12,823 nt of DNA from Actinomycetota bacterium (GTDB taxonomy: Bacteria > Actinomycetota > Actinomycetes > Nanopelagicales > Nanopelagicaceae), in the NCBI GenBank assembly GCA_009700405.1, contig WLMD01000036.1, positions 1-12,823 on the forward strand, read 5' to 3'. The number at the start of each line of letters is the position of its first letter. Position 1 is the stretch's first letter. Shown here piece by piece: positions 1 through 6,052 of the stretch. The translations under genes and the position numbers were made by a program. Below the pieces are notes generated by a model, which was not told the DNA's origin, did no database searches, and saw only the letters and a list, made by a program, of their open reading frames with translations.

Positions 1-474
1 AATGATGATGCTGAATGGGCACGTGTATTTGATGTTAACGTCATCGGCACCGCGCGAGTTAGCGCCGCAGCACTTCCTCACTTAAGACAATCGAAGAATG
101 CATCCGTTGTAAATGTTAGTTCGCTTGTCGCACTGGCGGGAATTCCTAATCGAGCAGTTTATGCAGCGAGTAAAGGTGCCGTCTATGCACTCACTTTATC
201 AATGGCGGCAGATCATGTGCGTGAAGGAATTCGCGTAAATTGTGTTTTGCCAGGAACGGCTGATACTCCATGGGTTGCACGTTTGCTTGCTGATGCTGCA
301 GATCCTGTAGCTATGGAGAAAGCTTTGATTGCTCGTCAACCACTCGGACGATTAGTAGCTCCAGATGAAATTGCTTTTGCGATTTGTTATTTGGCTAGCC
401 CACTTGCTGGCTCGACAACAGGAACCGGCCTTGGTGTTGATGGTGGAATTATGGGGCTACGACTTCCGAATTAG
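1..474 (+). CDS. Short-chain dehydrogenase/reductase, C-terminal part (start outside window)
   Basis: This is an NAD(P)-dependent oxidoreductase of the classical SDR family. The reading frame is open from the first base, so the Rossmann glycine motif lies upstream of the window and 157 residues are visible. Visible residues are the catalytic Asn in DVNVIG (visible residue 13), the Ser in NVSS (41), Tyr and Lys in YAASK (54 and 58), and the C-terminal GxGLGVDGG segment. The stretch around GTADTPWV followed by RQPLGRLVAPDEIA recalls sugar-acid SDRs such as 2-keto-3-deoxy-L-fuconate or L-fucose dehydrogenases. That substrate is only a guess; the family call is secure. The TAG stop overlaps the TAA stop of the convergent minus-strand gene by four bases, leaving no room for a separate terminator. 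The neighbouring sugar-uptake operon makes a carbohydrate substrate reasonable. Confidence 0.93.
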   Translation, partial: NDDAEWARVFDVNVIGTARVSAAALPHLRQSKNASVVNVSSLVALAGIPNRAVYAASKGAVYALTLSMAADHVREGIRVNCVLPGTADTPWVARLLADAADPVAMEKALIARQPLGRLVAPDEIAFAICYLASPLAGSTTGTGLGVDGGIMGLRLPN

Positions 475-1466
475 TTCTTGGGAAATTTTCCATTAGCTGA
501 CCAAGCAGGTCCAAGCTCTTCAAGATTTGAATTGGCTTCTGGATTCATAATCCCCATACTTGCGACGACTTTGTTCTTCAAATCTGCGACCATCAAGTTA
601 TACCCGCCTTGTATCACCGAGACATCTCCACTTACATAGAAGATATAACGCTTTCCGTCTTCGTAAGGATAAGGATCTGATGTGTCCCATGTGTCAGAGT
701 TAAAAAACAATGGCTGGGCTTCTCGTCCATCGTAATACCCGATCATTAAACGGTCATGGCGTGAGGCTTGCACTTGAGTAAATAAGTAGCGTTCGTCATC
801 CATGCCGATTGGATAGTAGGCATTGAGCCCCTCTTGCGCCCATAAAGTTTTCTCTTGACCATCCTTGAGCAGCATGATCAGATTGTTGCGTTCAAAAAGA
901 ATATCCTTGCCGTTCTTTGCAAAATATGGCATCGACGATTCAGGTTTACCCACAGTTAGATACGTCTTAGAGCTACCGTCGATCCCCATGGTCGCAAGTA
1001 CGCCATTTTCTTTGTAAATAACAGTTTCTCCATTTGGTGAAAATTTGGGATCCTCATCGCGTTTCCCATTGAGTCCTGTGAGATTGATGGGCTCGGCCCA
1101 TGTCCCACCATCCCAATGTGAAATAAAGACATCCCAATCATTTTCGACTAAGCCCGATTGCGAGCCCATAAAGACCATGCTTTTCCCATCAGCGGAAAAA
1201 TGCGCATTCATTGGCGAAAGCACGCTGGTCCAATTCTTATTTACCTGGGCGAGCGCGCCGGTAGTTAGGTCCATCATCCATAAATTTGAATCCCACGCTG
1301 AATAACTTGTGTAGCGATGATAAAGAAGAACACCCTTGAGGTTCAGCGAGGATTTGGTCAATGGACCCTTTTGCGCGCCTGAATCAAAGGGTTTAAGAAA
1401 AGTTATCGCCACAGCAAGAACAATTAAGGCAACTACGACCCTCACCGCAACGACACGCCCTGCCAT
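471..1466 (-). CDS. Membrane-anchored TolB-like beta-propeller protein
   Basis: A 331-residue protein with one N-terminal hydrophobic helix (about residues 5-23) after a short basic end, so it is probably anchored in the membrane with the rest outside. The body carries repeated PD40/TolB-type blade motifs: AHFSADGKSMVFMG (88-101), PKFSPNGETVIYKENG (140-155), PYFAKNGKDILFER (180-193), EDGKRYIFYVSG (269-280) and a final PAWSANGK. The frame is open further upstream to 1601, but I chose ATG 1466. It directly precedes the signal anchor, has GGTGAGG three bases upstream, and the longer version would run through the divergent promoter region. It is transcribed away from the sugar operon and shares its control region, so it may take part in glycan binding or sensing at the surface (inference). 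Repeat recognition is good; no enzymatic residues are recognised. Confidence 0.85.
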   Translation of the reverse strand: MAGRVVAVRVVVALIVLAVAITFLKPFDSGAQKGPLTKSSLNLKGVLLYHRYTSYSAWDSNLWMMDLTTGALAQVNKNWTSVLSPMNAHFSADGKSMVFMGSQSGLVENDWDVFISHWDGGTWAEPINLTGLNGKRDEDPKFSPNGETVIYKENGVLATMGIDGSSKTYLTVGKPESSMPYFAKNGKDILFERNNLIMLLKDGQEKTLWAQEGLNAYYPIGMDDERYLFTQVQASRHDRLMIGYYDGREAQPLFFNSDTWDTSDPYPYEDGKRYIFYVSGDVSVIQGGYNLMVADLKNKVVASMGIMNPEANSNLEELGPAWSANGKFPKN

Positions 1467-1487
1467 ATACCTCACCCCTACCGGCTC

Positions 1488-1515
1488 TTGACGAGCCTCA
1501 AAATAGATGTAAGGT
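1488..1515 (+). promoter_or_regulatory. Candidate promoter of the sugar-uptake operon
   Basis: TTGACG (1488-1493) and TAAGGT (1510-1515) are separated by 16 bases, a plausible actinobacterial housekeeping promoter (TTGAC and TAnnnT). Transcription would start near 1522, giving a leader of about 78 bases. The -10 box overlaps the first repeated element and the second lies just downstream of the start, the classic placement for repressor sites. The -35 sits in the loop of a small inverted repeat (GGCTC/GAGCC, 1483-1497). Confidence 0.45.
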
Positions 1516-1527
1516 AACCTAACACAA
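1500..1527 (-). promoter_or_regulatory. Candidate promoter of the beta-propeller gene
   Basis: Reading on the minus strand, TTGTGT (1527-1522) is followed by 16 bases and TATTTT (1505-1500). This is a fair -35/-10 pair with a start expected near 1493, about 27 bases before the ATG. Its -35 is part of the first direct repeat, so a protein bound there would block it. This is pattern matching only. Confidence 0.35.
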
Positions 1528-1549
1528 ATCGGTAGGTTTCCTAACACAA
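1513..1549. promoter_or_regulatory. Tandem operator-like direct repeats, 22 bp apart
   Basis: Two copies of GGTnnCCTAACACAA lie at 1513-1527 and 1535-1549, identical at 13 of 15 positions and offset by exactly 22 bp, about two helical turns, so both face the same side of the DNA. Each also contains a short imperfect dyad (AGGTAACCT in the first, TAGGTTTCCTA in the second). They overlap both candidate divergent promoters. The most likely binder is the ROK-family regulator encoded at 4835-6052 (inference). Confidence 0.55.
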
Positions 1550-1588
1550 CGGCGCGAGCTAGTTGTGAATCTGCCCCAAGGTAGTGAC

Positions 1589-1593
1589 AGGAG
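1589..1593 (+). promoter_or_regulatory. Ribosome binding site of the solute-binding protein gene
   Basis: AGGAG is six bases before the ATG at 1600 and nine before the second ATG at 1603. Either methionine can serve; the two proteins differ by one residue. Confidence 0.7.
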
Positions 1594-1599
1594 TAATAC

Positions 1600-2967
1600 A
1601 TGATGAAGAAACGTTTGTTCGCTTCATTTGCAGTTGTCGCAATGGTTGCAGGCAGTCTCGTTGCCGCATCTAGCGCCTCACAAGCTGCGTCGCGAACAGT
1701 AGTTGTTTGGTCCCCTTATCAAGGTGGGAATTTAGATTTATGGAATGCGGCAATTAAGCGCATTGAAACCGCCAACCCAGGGCTATCAGTGACCTCGGTG
1801 GGAAATATCGATATGGCAAAATCCCTAGCCGCCATTAATGCTGGCAATGGTCCAGATATTTCTGTTTCTAATGGAAACGGCAACCTAGGTTGGTTCTGCG
1901 GCACAGGAGCATGGCAAAAACTCAATACCCTGATTGCTGGACCAAACGGAATCAACATGAGCGCGACATTCAATGCGGCCGCAGTGGCCTCATCGATCTC
2001 AAACCATGTGCGTTGTGCATTGCCTCTGTATTCAGAGGTATTTGCCTTCTACTTCAATAAAGATTTGTTGGCCAAAGCGGGATTCACGAATCCTCCTAAA
2101 ACAACAAATGAGCTCCTCGCTTACTCACAAAAATTAACAACTTTCAACTCTGACGGAAGCATCAAAACCGCAGGATTCTTGCCATGGGCCGGCTATTACG
2201 GCTTCGACATGGACTCCATGTGGCTTGGTCAAATGTTTGGCGCCAAATGGTACGGCGGAAACCAAGCAGCTGCTTTTGCTTCTGATCCCCGTTGGACTAA
2301 AGCATTTACCTGGCAACATGATTTCATTGCCAAAGTATTTGGTGGAGGAAACTTCGACAAGGGAAGCAAACTTCTCGTTAAATTCGTCGCCGCTCGTGGT
2401 GGCGAATGGGGAGCAGATCATGACTTTATGACCGGTCGCGTTGCGATGAAGTGGGATGCTAACTGGATGGGGCCTATGTTCTGTGATCCAGATGGATGGG
2501 CAATGGTTGATCTAGCAAAGTGCCCATCAAAGCTCAACTTTGGCATTGCAGGTTTCCCTGTTTCTGCTGAAAATAGCGCTGCCTACGGTTCAGGTGTAGT
2601 TGGCCAAGGTCAAATGGGAATCTCTAAGGGCTCAAAGAATGTAAAGGATGCATGGATCGTTCTCAAGGGTCTTGCAACTGATACAAAACTCAACGCCGCT
2701 TGGGATTCAGCAAATGGCTCACCATCGTCATTGCTAGCCAAGGCAGCACGCCCAAGTACTTCTGCCGATTGGTATCTACCAATCTACGACATCACGAGTA
2801 ATCCAAAATCTGCCTATCACGTCGTCAAGAACACTGGAGAGCACTTGGAAGAATCCATGCTTCAGAACTTGATGGCTTCATGGCAGGCTGGAGATACAGC
2901 AAATATCAAATCCGCACTATCTGATCTAGCTAAAAAAGTAGACCAGATTGTTGTGAGAAATAACTAA
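1600..2967 (+). CDS. Sugar ABC transporter, extracellular solute-binding protein (SBP family 1)
   Basis: A 455-residue protein that captures a sugar or oligosaccharide outside the membrane and delivers it to the permeases encoded just downstream. It begins with a classical signal peptide: basic MMKKR, a hydrophobic core to about residue 22, and a signal peptidase I site near SQA (27-29). The mature chain starts with the usual beta strand TVVVWSPY. A typical family 1 hinge segment follows around ALPLYSEVFAFYFNKDLLAKAG. Many Trp residues (WLGQMFGAKW, WDANWMGPMF) suit sugar stacking. There is no lipobox cysteine, unlike most Gram-positive homologues; the first Cys is residue 100. It is first in the operon, 11 bases before permease 1. 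Specificity for a beta-GlcNAc glycan comes from the downstream enzymes, not from this sequence. Confidence 0.93.
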   Translation: MMKKRLFASFAVVAMVAGSLVAASSASQAASRTVVVWSPYQGGNLDLWNAAIKRIETANPGLSVTSVGNIDMAKSLAAINAGNGPDISVSNGNGNLGWFCGTGAWQKLNTLIAGPNGINMSATFNAAAVASSISNHVRCALPLYSEVFAFYFNKDLLAKAGFTNPPKTTNELLAYSQKLTTFNSDGSIKTAGFLPWAGYYGFDMDSMWLGQMFGAKWYGGNQAAAFASDPRWTKAFTWQHDFIAKVFGGGNFDKGSKLLVKFVAARGGEWGADHDFMTGRVAMKWDANWMGPMFCDPDGWAMVDLAKCPSKLNFGIAGFPVSAENSAAYGSGVVGQGQMGISKGSKNVKDAWIVLKGLATDTKLNAAWDSANGSPSSLLAKAARPSTSADWYLPIYDITSNPKSAYHVVKNTGEHLEESMLQNLMASWQAGDTANIKSALSDLAKKVDQIVVRNN

Positions 2968-2978
2968 GCGCTAAATCC

Positions 2979-3944
2979 ATGTCACTACCGCGTCTACGTG
3001 CAGCTGCCTCTTTCACTAAGAAAGGGGCAGCTGCACCGCCGCGGAAAAAATTAAAAGTTCCGCGTCTTTTCATTTTCCTCTGCCTATCCCCGTGGCTCTT
3101 TGGAATCATTTTCTTCACGGCCTATCCGATGGTCTCGAGTTTCTACCAATCATTTACAAAATTTAATCTCATCGAATCACCTAAATGGGTTGGGCTCGAC
3201 AATTTCCATCGTATGTTCTTCGAAGATGACGATTTCTGGAAGGCGCTTAAGAACACAATTTGGATTTCTGCAATCAGTATCCCGCTGCGAATCACATTTG
3301 CCATCTTTACCGCTTGGGTTTTGACTAAGCCAAAACGTGGAAGCAGTATCTACAGAACAATTTTCTTCTTGCCATCTATGGTTCCTGCCGTAGCGGGCAC
3401 CATGGCATTTACCTACATATTCAACCCAGCATACGGACCTGTAAATAAGCTTCTGGAGGCGATAGGTATCAAAGAACCCCCATTTTGGTTCTTAGACCCC
3501 CAATGGTCTAAATGGGGGTTAATTCTTCTTGGCCTATGGGGCATCGGCGACACAATGATTATTTTTCTCGCCGGCTTACTCGATGTACCGAAATCATTGT
3601 ATGAAGCCGCTGAACTCGAAGGGGCAAGCGGCTGGCAAAGCTTCCGCTACATAACTCTTCCGATGATGACACCCGTCATCTTTTTCTCAGGCGTTACCGG
3701 CGTAATTGGAAGTTTTCAATACTTCACCCAGGCCTATGTTGCATCTGGCCAAGTAAATGACTACTCCCATTCAATGTATTTCTATGCGACTCATATTTAT
3801 TTCAGTGCTTTCAAAGCCTACGAAATGGGATACGCATCGGCGCTAGCTTGGGTCCTTCTCGTTATCACACTCCTTTGCACGTTAGTTATTTTGAAGACCC
3901 AGAAGCGCTGGGTTCATTATCCGAACGGATCCCTGTTTAAATGA
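2979..3944 (+). CDS. Sugar ABC transporter permease, MalF/UgpA type
   Basis: A 321-residue inner membrane permease with six hydrophobic segments (roughly 29-53, 90-115, 123-147, 180-201, 231-254 and 284-306). It has the EAA loop that docks the ATPase, EAAELEGASGWQSFRYITLP (209-228). It pairs with the next gene to form the transport channel. The cytoplasmic N-terminus is basic and Ala/Pro/Lys-rich. ATG 2979 is the only possible start, because an in-frame stop lies at 2961-2963 and no other start codon precedes the first membrane helix. It has no clear Shine-Dalgarno sequence, so translation may depend on coupling to the preceding gene 11 bases upstream. Codons 8-19 form a very strong hairpin (see 3000-3034). 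No ABC ATPase is encoded in this operon; a shared MsmX/UgpC-like ATPase elsewhere is expected. Confidence 0.95.
   Translation: MSLPRLRAAASFTKKGAAAPPRKKLKVPRLFIFLCLSPWLFGIIFFTAYPMVSSFYQSFTKFNLIESPKWVGLDNFHRMFFEDDDFWKALKNTIWISAISIPLRITFAIFTAWVLTKPKRGSSIYRTIFFLPSMVPAVAGTMAFTYIFNPAYGPVNKLLEAIGIKEPPFWFLDPQWSKWGLILLGLWGIGDTMIIFLAGLLDVPKSLYEAAELEGASGWQSFRYITLPMMTPVIFFSGVTGVIGSFQYFTQAYVASGQVNDYSHSMYFYATHIYFSAFKAYEMGYASALAWVLLVITLLCTLVILKTQKRWVHYPNGSLFK
3000..3034 (+). repeat. Strong 15-bp stem-loop at the start of permease 1
   Basis: GCAGCTGCCTCTTTC (3000-3014) pairs with GAAAGGGGCAGCTGC (3020-3034) over 15 positions with a single T-G wobble, leaving a five-base loop ACTAA. It begins 21 bases after the permease start and 33 after the solute-binding protein stop. 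No T-run follows, so it is not a standard intrinsic terminator. It may act as a 3' stabiliser for the binding-protein message or dampen downstream expression, as hairpins after other binding-protein genes do. Confidence 0.8.
3472..3520 (+). repeat. Nested inverted repeats inside permease 1
   Basis: AACCCCCATTT (3475-3485) is a perfect 11-base inverted match to AAATGGGGGTT (3510-3520). Inside it TTAGACC (3492-3498) pairs with GGTCTAA (3505-3511), and AAGAACC (3472-3478) can instead pair with GGTTCTT (3487-3493). The outer arm and the smaller stems compete for some of the same bases. The region codes for residues about 165-181 in the frame of a normal permease, so the structure may be fortuitous. 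Confidence 0.5.
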
Positions 3945-4834
3945 GCATCTACGCCTCCGAAAAACTTGCCGAGATAGATGAGCAGTCTCGTAAAGCACGA
4001 CGCTCAAAGAAATGGAACAATTTCCTACATATGGTTGGAAATCATTCTGTTTTAATCGCATTATCAGCAATCTTCATCCTTCCACTGTACTTAGTAATTG
4101 TTATCTCGCTCATGAATAAAGGACAAGCTGAAACACGCTCTCTCTGGCCGCATCCATTTGTTTGGCACAACTATTTGGAAGTATTTACAGCGGTGCCATT
4201 CCTAAAGTGGACCCTCAACACTCTTTTCGTATCCGTAGTGGGCACAATCGGGACCGTAGTTTCTAGCGTACCTCCAGCTTATGTTCTCTCCAGATTGCAA
4301 TGGAAGGGCCGTCAAACAACTTTCTTGGTAATTTTGTCCACGATGATGTTACCTGGGCAAGTAACCATGATTCCTGTTTATATTATCTTCTCGAAATTGC
4401 ATTGGATTCCTTCATTTTTGCCACTCATTGTTCCTTCATTCTTTGCCAGCGCATTCTCCATATTCCTTCTTCGTCAATTCTTTACAAGCATTCCGGATGA
4501 GATTTCAGATGCAGCGCGCATTGATGGTTGTAGCGAATTTAAGCTAATGATGCGTATCATCGTGCCTCTAGCCAAGCCAGCTATTTCAGCAATCGCGCTC
4601 TTTGCATTCTTGGGGTCATGGAATGATTTCTTTGGGCCTCTTCTCTATATTGTTGAAAATGAAAATCTCTGGACCCTCGGTATTGGACTCAATGCCTTCC
4701 AGGGGTTACACCATGTCAATACGAACATGATGATGACTGCCTCCGCATTGTTTATGGCACCTGTAATTATTATCTTTTTCTTCTCCCAAAAGGTCTTTAT
4801 TGAGGGCGTTACTCTTACAGGTGTAAAGGGGTAA
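3941..4834 (+). CDS. Sugar ABC transporter permease, MalG/UgpE type
   Basis: The 297-residue partner permease, with six predicted membrane segments. The first is about 36-58, and the last (about 266-283) precedes a short FIEGVTLTGVKG tail typical of MalG-like proteins. The EAA loop is DEISDAARIDGCSEFKLMMR (186-205), ending in IIVPLAKP. The start overlaps the stop of permease 1 by four bases (ATGA), indicating translational coupling and equal expression of the two subunits. The charged N-terminus (residues 1-30) lies in the cytoplasm. It belongs to the CUT1 carbohydrate uptake group, which usually imports oligosaccharides (family knowledge); the actual substrate is inferred from neighbours. 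Confidence 0.95.
   Translation: MSIYASEKLAEIDEQSRKARRSKKWNNFLHMVGNHSVLIALSAIFILPLYLVIVISLMNKGQAETRSLWPHPFVWHNYLEVFTAVPFLKWTLNTLFVSVVGTIGTVVSSVPPAYVLSRLQWKGRQTTFLVILSTMMLPGQVTMIPVYIIFSKLHWIPSFLPLIVPSFFASAFSIFLLRQFFTSIPDEISDAARIDGCSEFKLMMRIIVPLAKPAISAIALFAFLGSWNDFFGPLLYIVENENLWTLGIGLNAFQGLHHVNTNMMMTASALFMAPVIIIFFFSQKVFIEGVTLTGVKG
4825..4831 (+). promoter_or_regulatory. Ribosome binding site of the ROK regulator gene
   Basis: AAAGGGG lies three bases before ATG 4835, inside the last codons of permease 2. The stop TAA and the start ATG are directly adjacent. This supports ATG 4835 as the start. Confidence 0.5.
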
Positions 4835-6052
4835 ATGTCCTTGTTTACTTCCCGAGCAGTACCGGCGCTCTTGCGAGAGATGAATGAACGCAAAGTGTTG
4901 GATACCTTACGTGCCCAAGGAGCACTTCACGCCGCGGAGATTGCTCGAATTAACGGCCTATCTAAACCAACAACATCCGTGATTTTACGTTCCCTAGTGG
5001 ATTTTGGCCTAGTGCAAGAATATTTTCCTGGAGCTGATGATCCAAAACGTGCGCGATCGGTTTTTGAAGCGATACAGGATATCCATGTTGCACTTGCAAT
5101 AGATATCGGAGCGAGATTCATTAGAGCCGGAGTAAGCGACTTACATGGAAACGTTCGTTCCCAGGTAAGCATCGAAGTAAACAAGCTCGACCTCAAATCA
5201 ATATTGAAAACCATGCATGATGCGGCTGATAAAGCACTTAAGGAAGCGGGCTTCTCTATTAAAAAAGTGAATGCCCTTGTTGTTGGTGCTCCCGGTGTTG
5301 TCGACCAAATTACTGGAGAGATCGCAATTGCAGGAACAATTACCGATCTTGATGGCGTGAAACTGGCCAATCTAGTAGCCAAAGAATTTGGAATATCTCC
5401 TCTAGTTGAAAATGATATTAACCTGGTAACTCTGGCCGAAAAAGTTAAAGGCCATGGAATCGGAGTAGATAACTTCGCTGTCTTATCTGTCGGGTCCGGT
5501 CTCGGTGCCGGATTGGTACTCAATGGAAATTTGGTTCGCGGACATCGCGGTGCTGCTGGTGAGGTTTTCTATGTTCCCTTTGGAGATCCATCCGATACTC
5601 ATCGATCCTCTACTAACCCATCTGGTGACCGCATTTCTGAGATGGCCAGCGCGTTGGCATCGAAATTCCCACAATCTACTTTGCAGGCTCCATACACAAC
5701 AATTCGCATTCTAGATGCAGCACGTAAAGGCGATGCTCTTGCCAATGAGGTGGTCAAGCAAGAAGCTCAACGAATAGCATTATATGTAGCAACTATTTCT
5801 TCAGTTGTTGATGTAGAAGTAGTTGTTCTTGCCGGCGGTATCGGGCGTCAGGCAGATTTCTTTCTTCAGCCAGTTCGCGATTTCGTCTCTGCGATTGTGC
5901 CTTTCTCCCCACGTATTGAAGTTTCTACATTGGGTGAAAGCAGCGTTCTCCTTGGCGGTTTGGATCTAGCTACTTCAATCGCATGTGATCGAGTTTTTGC
6001 AGATCGAGCAGCTGGACATCACCGTGCTCGTGCAATTTCGGAATCAATGTAA
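4835..6052 (+). CDS. ROK-family transcriptional regulator (NagC/XylR type)
   Basis: A 405-residue regulator with an N-terminal winged helix-turn-helix (about residues 13-60; recognition region AAEIARINGLSKPTTSVILR) and a ROK sugar-kinase-like domain (about 84-395). Key segments are AIDIGARFIRAGV (88-100), GAPGVVDQITGEI (151-163), the ENDIN motif (192-196), SVGSGLGAGLVL (218-229) and GHRGAAGEV (236-244). The phosphate-binding DIGGTK of ROK kinases is replaced by DIGARF, and the Cys-rich zinc motif normally after the GE segment is absent. It is therefore a sensor rather than a kinase. It begins immediately after permease 2 and shares one base with the GH4 gene. It probably represses this operon, and possibly the divergent propeller gene, at the repeats 1513-1549, being released by an imported or phosphorylated amino sugar (inference). 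Confidence 0.93.
   Translation: MSLFTSRAVPALLREMNERKVLDTLRAQGALHAAEIARINGLSKPTTSVILRSLVDFGLVQEYFPGADDPKRARSVFEAIQDIHVALAIDIGARFIRAGVSDLHGNVRSQVSIEVNKLDLKSILKTMHDAADKALKEAGFSIKKVNALVVGAPGVVDQITGEIAIAGTITDLDGVKLANLVAKEFGISPLVENDINLVTLAEKVKGHGIGVDNFAVLSVGSGLGAGLVLNGNLVRGHRGAAGEVFYVPFGDPSDTHRSSTNPSGDRISEMASALASKFPQSTLQAPYTTIRILDAARKGDALANEVVKQEAQRIALYVATISSVVDVEVVVLAGGIGRQADFFLQPVRDFVSAIVPFSPRIEVSTLGESSVLLGGLDLATSIACDRVFADRAAGHHRARAISESM

Noticed and set aside
1483..1497. GGCTC/GAGCC hairpin as a terminator or operator
   Set aside because: Five base pairs only, no T-run, and it spans the -35 box; noted in the promoter entry instead.
1467..1601. N-terminal extension of the beta-propeller frame back to 1601
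   Set aside because: It would cross the divergent promoter region and the other gene's start; the signal anchor and a ribosome site place the start at 1466.
2023..2042. Small inverted repeat CCTCTG/CAGAGG in the binding protein gene
   Set aside because: Only six base pairs within well-conserved coding sequence; expected by chance.
4927..5523. 198-residue open frame on the minus strand opposite the ROK gene
   Set aside because: It is a shadow of the ROK reading frame with no recognisable domain or ribosome site; the same holds for the other long antisense frames opposite the GH4 and kinase genes.
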